Of a DNA stretch of 64,000 nucleotides, positions 58,874 through 64,000 are shown one piece after another. The position numbers and the translations under genes are program-made. The DNA is taken from contig NZ_CP045032.1 in NCBI RefSeq assembly GCF_009026825.1, forward strand, positions 1,488,001-1,552,000, written 5' to 3'. The stretch is from Corynebacterium urogenitale (GTDB lineage: Bacteria; Actinomycetota; Actinomycetes; Mycobacteriales; Mycobacteriaceae). The notes beneath the pieces are model-generated. The model was not told the DNA's origin. It did not search any database and worked only from the letters and a program-made list of their open reading frames with translations. Within the stretch, counting starts at the first letter, position 1. Each line of letters opens with the position of its first letter.

Positions 58874-59797
58874 CTACTGAACCGTGACCTCCACTGGACC
58901 CGCGACTTTAAGCTCGTGAACCCTAATGCCACGACCCTTCGCCTCTTCCAAAAGTGAGTCATCAATCGCTTCTGTTGAGAGTACCATGATCGTCGGTCCG
59001 GCGCCGGAAAGGAATGCTGGATATCCCTGGTTCCTCAGGCGGTTGACCCACTCTGCTGTGATCGGTAGAACCTCCGCCCGGTACGTCTGATGCAGTCGGT
59101 CGCGAGTACCTTCCCACAGCAAGGAAGGGTCGTCCCGCAAAGCCACGGTCATCACAGCTGTTCGCGAGACATTAAAGCGCGCATCAAGATGGCTGACGTC
59201 GGTCGGAAGGACACGACGCACAGCCTCAGTTGACGCATGAAAATCGGGTACGAGAGCGGTGATCCGGATATCCTCATGAACATTAATCCGTGAGGCAAAG
59301 TATTGCGGTGCCGTACGGCCATCAACCGGCACATTCGTCCACGAGACAACAGCGTGCCCCAAGACAGACGCGGCGGCGTTATCCGGGTGTCCCTCGAAGG
59401 TGGAGGCCAGCTGAATCAGCTTTCTATTGTCCAAGGTAAAACCCGCCAGACCGTTGGCCGCAGTCACACCCGCCACGGCAGCCGCCGCCGAAGAACCCAA
59501 ACCACGGGACTGAGGGATCGAGTTATTACAGCTCACCCGGAGCCCGCGCACCGTCACATCAGCAGCTTTCAGCCCCTCGCGTAGAGCGCGCACCACCAGG
59601 TGGCGCTCATCGAGTGGAACTTCGCCGGCCCCTTCGCCCGTGACCTCGACCTCGAGTCCTGAGTCGATGACCTCTACCTCGACGTAGTCATAAATACCCA
59701 CGGCCAAACCCAGGGTGTCGAACCCCGGTCCCAAATTCGCGGAGGATCCAGGAACCTTGACCTGTACCTTTTTGCCAACTGGAATCTCAACGCTCAT
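58874..59797 (-). CDS. thrB: Homoserine kinase
   Basis: Phosphorylates homoserine for threonine synthesis; GHMP kinase family. The 307-residue length matches C. glutamicum ThrB. The GHMP motif is [18 protein letters not shown] near residue 15 and [17 protein letters not shown] near residue 93. The ATG at 59797 follows hom by 18 bp, making the classic hom-thrB operon. Threonine is the expected regulator. Confidence 0.97.
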   Translation of the reverse strand: MSVEIPVGKKVQVKVPGSSANLGPGFDTLGLAVGIYDYVEVEVIDSGLEVEVTGEGAGEVPLDERHLVVRALREGLKAADVTVRGLRVSCNNSIPQSRGLGSSAAAAVAGVTAANGLAGFTLDNRKLIQLASTFEGHPDNAAASVLGHAVVSWTNVPVDGRTAPQYFASRINVHEDIRITALVPDFHASTEAVRRVLPTDVSHLDARFNVSRTAVMTVALRDDPSLLWEGTRDRLHQTYRAEVLPITAEWVNRLRNQGYPAFLSGAGPTIMVLSTEAIDDSLLEEAKGRGIRVHELKVAGPVEVTVQ

Positions 59798-59815
59798 CGT
59801 GGCACTTCTCCCCTA

Positions 59816-61153
59816 TTAGCTTTCCATCCTGATGACAGAACGAATGGACTTCACAGCCTCAAGCTCCTTCAGGGTGTCAACGGTGCGCTTGAGATCCTCC
59901 TCCTTCGCCATGTGGGTGATGACAACCAAGCGAGCACCGTCATGGAGGCCTTCCTGGCGAACGGTACGAATGGAAACATCGTGCTGGGAAAACGCATTGG
60001 CGACCTCCGCCAGTACACCCACACGGTCCTGAACTTCCATGTCCACGTGGTAGCGGGTGTTGATCGAACCAAAGTCCGCGATCGGCAACGCCGCGTACGT
60101 CGATTCACCCGGGCCACGCCCACCGAGAACGATATTGCGGGACACTGCCACCACGTCACCCAGCACAGCAGAGGCCGTTGGTCCACCACCGGCACCATTG
60201 CCGTAGAACATCAAACCGCCAGCGGACTCAGCCTCCACGAAGATCGCGTTGTAGGACTCCGACACGCTCGCCAAAGGATGCGAAACTGGGACCAACGCTG
60301 GGTAGACGCGTGCGGAAACAGATTCCTCACCGGTCTCGGCATCCTTGAGCCGCTCACAGATCGCCAACAGCTTAATGGTGGAGTTTGCAGCCTTCGCTGC
60401 CGCGATATCGTCTGTAGTGATCGAGCGGATGCCTTCGGTGTGCACATCATCGCTGGAGACTCGGGTGTGGAAAGCCAGGGAGGCCAAGATGGCAGCCTTG
60501 GATGCGGCGTCATAACCGTCAACATCTGCAGTTGGGTCAGCTTCGGCATAGCCGAGTTCTGTGGCCTCCGCGAGCATCTCATCGTAACTCGCACCACGGT
60601 TGTACATCGCATCGAGAATGAAGTTGGTGGTGCCGTTCACAATGCCCATGACGGCGTTGACCTTATCACCAGCCAGGGAACGAAGCAGTGGACCAACAAC
60701 AGGAATCGCCGCAGCCACCGCTGCTTCGAAGAACAGATCCACACCGGAATTTTCAGCGGCCTCAGACAGCTCTGCAGAGTGCGCGGCAATGAGCGCCTTG
60801 TTGGCCGTCACCACTGACTTACCTGCATTCAGCGCAGCCAAAACAACCTGGCGCGGGTAATCGATACCGCCGATCACCTCGATAACGAGGTCGATATCAT
60901 CGCGCTGCACGAGGCTCAGTGCGTCATCCGTGAGCAATTCGCGATCGACACCTTCACGGGGGCGAGAAAGGTCACTCACGGCCACGCCGCGCACCTCCAG
61001 ACGACCACCCACACGCGCAGCGAACTCGTCACCGCGTACCTCCAGCAGGCGCAGGACTTCGGCACCTACCGTGCCGAGACCAAGAAGTGCCACGCCCACA
61101 GTGGCGCCTGCACCCTTGCCGGGCCGAACAGAGTAAGACGGGTTGTCGGTCAT
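59816..61153 (-). CDS. hom: Homoserine dehydrogenase
   Basis: Reduces aspartate semialdehyde to homoserine. The 445-residue protein, from ATG 61153 with a GGAG site 8 bases upstream, has the same length as the C. glutamicum enzyme. The Rossmann loop is VALLGLGTVGAEVLRLL, the catalytic region NGTTNFILDAMYNRGASYDEMLAEATELGYAEADPTADVDGYDA, and the C-terminal ACT domain MEVQDRVGVLAEVANAF allows threonine feedback. A longer frame to 61264 is not conserved-looking. It lies 124 bp after lysA. Confidence 0.97.
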   Translation of the reverse strand: MTDNPSYSVRPGKGAGATVGVALLGLGTVGAEVLRLLEVRGDEFAARVGGRLEVRGVAVSDLSRPREGVDRELLTDDALSLVQRDDIDLVIEVIGGIDYPRQVVLAALNAGKSVVTANKALIAAHSAELSEAAENSGVDLFFEAAVAAAIPVVGPLLRSLAGDKVNAVMGIVNGTTNFILDAMYNRGASYDEMLAEATELGYAEADPTADVDGYDAASKAAILASLAFHTRVSSDDVHTEGIRSITTDDIAAAKAANSTIKLLAICERLKDAETGEESVSARVYPALVPVSHPLASVSESYNAIFVEAESAGGLMFYGNGAGGGPTASAVLGDVVAVSRNIVLGGRGPGESTYAALPIADFGSINTRYHVDMEVQDRVGVLAEVANAFSQHDVSIRTVRQEGLHDGARLVVITHMAKEEDLKRTVDTLKELEAVKSIRSVIRMES

Positions 61154-61276
61154 GGGAATCTCCACAAACAATCTCGAATGCAAGGTCAAATACTCCGGCA
61201 AGTGTAACGCACATCGCAGTGCGCCGAAGCGATCACACCCGAGATCGCGGTGCCCCCATGACAAGCAGCTGTACGG

Positions 61277-62671
61277 CTAGGCTTCCAGCGCCAAGACGTC
61301 GTCGATGGTTTCCCGACGGATCATCACCTGCGCCTCGCCCTCGTTGAGCGTAACAACAGGTGGTCGCATCATCATGTTGTAGCGGGAACTCATGGAGTAG
61401 CAGTACGCGCCCGTCGCGGCAATGACCAGCAGATCACCTGATCGCACATCGTCCGGCACTGGCGCATCGTTAATCAGAATGTCGCCCGACTCGCAGTGCG
61501 AACCGACGATACGCGAAGGCACCAACTCGCCTTTGAGCTCTCGGTTAGCAATGCGCACATCGTATTCAGCCTGGTACAGCGCAGGGCGGATGTTATCCGA
61601 CATGCCACCGTCGACGGAGATGTACCGGCGCACGGTCCGATCCGAGGTCTCCACGTCCTTCACCGTGCCCACACGGTAAATGGTCACCATCGACGGGCCC
61701 GCGATCGCCCGCCCCGGCTCCACGTTGACGATCGGGCGTGGCACGCCGACCTTGTAGGCCGCCTCGGCCACCTTCTCCAGCAAGTTCGCCGCTACATGTT
61801 CGACGTCAAGAGCCTGCTGGTCAGGCATGTAGGCAATGCCATAGCCACCACCGAGATCAAGGATGTTCAATCGCTTGCCGTCCTCAGACGGTAGTTCCTG
61901 GAGTAGCCCGGCCCACATCGTCAATAGGCGTTCAGCGGCGAGCACGAAGCCGGCTGCGTCGAAAACCTGGGACCCTACGTGGCAGTGCAAGCCCCGGAAA
62001 ACCAGGCCTGTGGCGCCGACGCACGCCAGGGCGGCTAGGCGTGCAGCGCCAGAGGCGAGGGAGAAACCGAACTTCTGATCCTCGTGAGAGGTAGCGATGA
62101 ACTCGTGCGTATCAACATGCACGCCAGGGGTCACGCGGACGAGGACATCCTGTTCGCGACCCAATTCGGTCGCCACCTGGGACAGCTCGGCAATCTCTTG
62201 GAGAGAATCAATGACGATCAGCTCCACGCCGGACTGTACCGCCAAGGTGAGAAACGCCCTGGATTTGTTATTGCCGTGGACGGTGATTCGCTCGGTCGGG
62301 AAGTCCGCAGCCAAGGCCACCCGCAGCTCACCCTCGGAAGCCACGTCGAGGGACAGCCCCTCTTCCGCGACCCAGCGGCACGCGGTCTTGGAGATGAAGG
62401 CCTTGGACGCGTAATGAACGCGCTCCCCTCCGCCAAAGGCCTGAGCCAGACGGCGGCAGCGACCGCGAAAGTCCACCTCATTGAGGACGAATGCTGGCGT
62501 GCCGAACCGCTCGGCTACATCTGTCAGCTTGACACCCTCGATGGAAACGGCACCATCCTCATCCCGTACCGAATGAGCCGGGAATACGTGGGTGGGGATG
62601 CGATTAAATTCCTCCGTTGTCTGCGTCCGCTGACGCAGTGGAACTGAGGGCAGGTGGACTTCCGGATCCAT
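61277..62671 (-). CDS. lysA: Diaminopimelate decarboxylase
   Basis: Makes lysine from meso-diaminopimelate with PLP. The 464-residue protein has the PLP lysine in [13 protein letters not shown], the phosphate-binding [18 protein letters not shown] and the catalytic Cys in SHCESGDIL. An N-terminal stretch of about 25 residues before the fold is longer than in C. glutamicum. The ATG at 62671 lies 6 bp after argS, giving the well known argS-lysA pair. Confidence 0.97.
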   Translation of the reverse strand: MDPEVHLPSVPLRQRTQTTEEFNRIPTHVFPAHSVRDEDGAVSIEGVKLTDVAERFGTPAFVLNEVDFRGRCRRLAQAFGGGERVHYASKAFISKTACRWVAEEGLSLDVASEGELRVALAADFPTERITVHGNNKSRAFLTLAVQSGVELIVIDSLQEIAELSQVATELGREQDVLVRVTPGVHVDTHEFIATSHEDQKFGFSLASGAARLAALACVGATGLVFRGLHCHVGSQVFDAAGFVLAAERLLTMWAGLLQELPSEDGKRLNILDLGGGYGIAYMPDQQALDVEHVAANLLEKVAEAAYKVGVPRPIVNVEPGRAIAGPSMVTIYRVGTVKDVETSDRTVRRYISVDGGMSDNIRPALYQAEYDVRIANRELKGELVPSRIVGSHCESGDILINDAPVPDDVRSGDLLVIAATGAYCYSMSSRYNMMMRPPVVTLNEGEAQVMIRRETIDDVLALEA

Positions 62672-62677
62672 GGGTTC

Positions 62678-64000
62678 TTACATCCTCTCTGGGGCGGTCA
62701 CACCCACCAGATTGAGCGCATTAGCGAGGGTCTGCCGGGTCGCCGCAGCCAGTGCCAGACGTGCACGGAAGATCGGTGCTGCATCGGCGCCAGTTGGTTC
62801 GTCGCCCTTCGGCAGAATCTGGCACGCGTCGTAGAAACGGTGGAAAGTGCCGGCAAGCTCCTCGGCGAAGCGAGCAATGCGGTGAGGCTCGCGCAGCTCC
62901 GCGGCGGTAGCGACGACTTGGGGGAACTCTCCGAGAGTGCGGATCAAATCACCCTCGCGCTCGTGGGTGAGCAGGGAGAGATCCGGATCGGTGGCCTCCA
63001 CGCCAAACTCCTGCGCCTTGCGGGCAATGGAGGACAGACGGGCGTGGCCGTACTGGACGTAGAAGACAGGGTTGTCGGAGGTCTTGGAGGACCACAGCTC
63101 CATATCGATGTCCAGGGAAGAGTCCACGGAGGAACGGATAAGCGCGTAGCGGGCGGCATCCACGCCAATGGCCTCGACGAGGTCGTCGAGGGTGATGACG
63201 GTACCGGCACGCTTGGACATGCGGACAGCGGTGCCGTCCTTCACCAGGTTCACCATCTGGCCGATGAGCACCTCCACCTGGTTCGGGTTGTAGCCCAGGG
63301 CTGCGGCCGCTGCCTTGAGGCGGGCGATGTAGCCGTGGTGATCGGCGCCAAGCATGTAGATGCACAAGTCATGCCCGCGGTTGATCTTGTCGACGATATA
63401 GGCGATATCACCGGCGATGTAGGCCGCGTTGCCGTCGGACTTGATCACCACTCGGTCCTTGTCGTCGCCAAAGTTTGAGGAACGCAGCCACCAGGCACCA
63501 TCGGCCTCGTAGAGGTTTCCGTTGGACTTCAGCTGCTCAATGGCTTTGTCGACGGCACCGGATTCAAACAAGGAATCTTCGTGGAAGTAGACATCGAATT
63601 CCGTGCCGAACTCCGCAAGGGTGCGCTTGATGTGGGCGAACATCAGCTCCACGCCGTCAGAACGGAAGAGCTCGCGAGCTGCGTCCTCGTCGAGTTCTCC
63701 CCACTGGGGGTTCGCGGAGGTCACCTGCTGGGCGATGTCCTGAATGTAATCGCCACCGTAGCCGTCCTCGGGGGTCGGCTTACCTTGAGCTGCCGCGAGA
63801 AGGGAGTTGGCAAATCGATCGATCTGCGTGCCGTGGTCATTGAAGTAGTACTCGCGGGTGACGTTGGCACCCCGGGCGGCGAGGACGCGGCCGAGGGAAT
63901 CACCAACAGCAGCCCAGCGGGTGCCACCAAGGTGGATAGGTCCGGTGGGGTTGGCCGAAACGAACTCCAGGTTGATGCTCTTGCCAGCGAACTCATCGCC
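62678..64000 (-). CDS. argS: Arginyl-tRNA synthetase, C-terminal part (cut by window edge)
   Basis: The frame is open from the right window edge (64000) to the stop at 62678, giving 440 residues. It contains the class I HIGH-like motif in [14 protein letters not shown] near the edge, the KMSKS-like motif in [14 protein letters not shown], and a C-terminal anticodon-binding helical domain ([13 protein letters not shown] ... [16 protein letters not shown]), which recognises tRNA(Arg). The N-terminal additional domain lies outside the window. It heads the argS-lysA-hom-thrB series. Confidence 0.97.
   Translation of the reverse strand, partial: GDEFAGKSINLEFVSANPTGPIHLGGTRWAAVGDSLGRVLAARGANVTREYYFNDHGTQIDRFANSLLAAAQGKPTPEDGYGGDYIQDIAQQVTSANPQWGELDEDAARELFRSDGVELMFAHIKRTLAEFGTEFDVYFHEDSLFESGAVDKAIEQLKSNGNLYEADGAWWLRSSNFGDDKDRVVIKSDGNAAYIAGDIAYIVDKINRGHDLCIYMLGADHHGYIARLKAAAAALGYNPNQVEVLIGQMVNLVKDGTAVRMSKRAGTVITLDDLVEAIGVDAARYALIRSSVDSSLDIDMELWSSKTSDNPVFYVQYGHARLSSIARKAQEFGVEATDPDLSLLTHEREGDLIRTLGEFPQVVATAAELREPHRIARFAEELAGTFHRFYDACQILPKGDEPTGADAAPIFRARLALAAATRQTLANALNLVGVTAPERM

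Overview
The window reads as a chromosomal core segment of a Corynebacterium (Mycobacteriales). It has moderately high GC and gene order typical of the genus: pfkA/gatBAC, ligA, mnmA, iscS, etfAB, glgE-glgB, nucS, the atp operon, wecA-sua5-prmC-prfA-rho and thrB-hom-lysA-argS. Small acidic cell-wall-type peptides, a NucS mismatch endonuclease, the GlgE pathway and a TspO protein also fit this group. I cannot fix the species from sequence alone. No rRNA, tRNA, intact IS element, prophage or CRISPR array was seen.

Left part (1-15 kb): gatB (cut by the left edge) and pfkA lie at the left. gatC, gatA, a DUF695 protein, a Nudix hydrolase, an MFS exporter and a small protein form a leftward operon. 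Between pfkA and this operon sits an A+T-richer ABC transporter module. It is bounded by a 45-bp direct repeat, one copy of which is the fossil 3' end of an MFS gene immediately upstream of pfkA. An ACT-domain protein diverges from gatC. A perfect LexA box precedes a DUF222/HNH (13E12-type) gene interrupted by an in-frame amber codon. ilvA and a DnaQ-type exonuclease follow.

Middle (15-34 kb): a four-gene operon encodes an ABC-2 exporter and a DesK/DesR-type two-component system, with a palindromic operator candidate upstream. Next come a 0.8-kb gene-poor stretch with a possible 40-residue protein, a decayed vWA surface-protein gene, ligA, tspO and a DCC protein. Then come a strongly terminated 49-residue amphipathic peptide gene resembling corynebacterial PorA/PorH porins, a MetE-like gene, mnmA, iscS, a short repeat cluster, etfA/etfB, a THUMP-like methyltransferase, a Nudix protein and an ABC ATPase.

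Right part (34-64 kb): glgE-glgB make alpha-glucan from maltose-1-phosphate. A CnoX/YbbN-like thioredoxin, nucS, a DUF2550 protein and the complete leftward atpBEFHAGDC operon with a strong terminator follow. The leftward series prfA-prmC-sua5-wecA-atpI-like makes release factor maturation, tRNA t6A and the polyprenyl-linked sugar needed for envelope polymers. rho, a divergent acyl-CoA ligase, a YPDG/Rib-domain surface protein and the aspartate-family and arginyl-tRNA genes (argS-lysA-hom-thrB) close the window, which cuts argS.

The most interesting items are the 49-residue porin-like gene, the recombination scar around the ABC module, the LexA-box/DUF222 amber locus with a coupled upstream frame, the palindromic operator of the ABC-TCS operon, and the direct repeats upstream of iscS.
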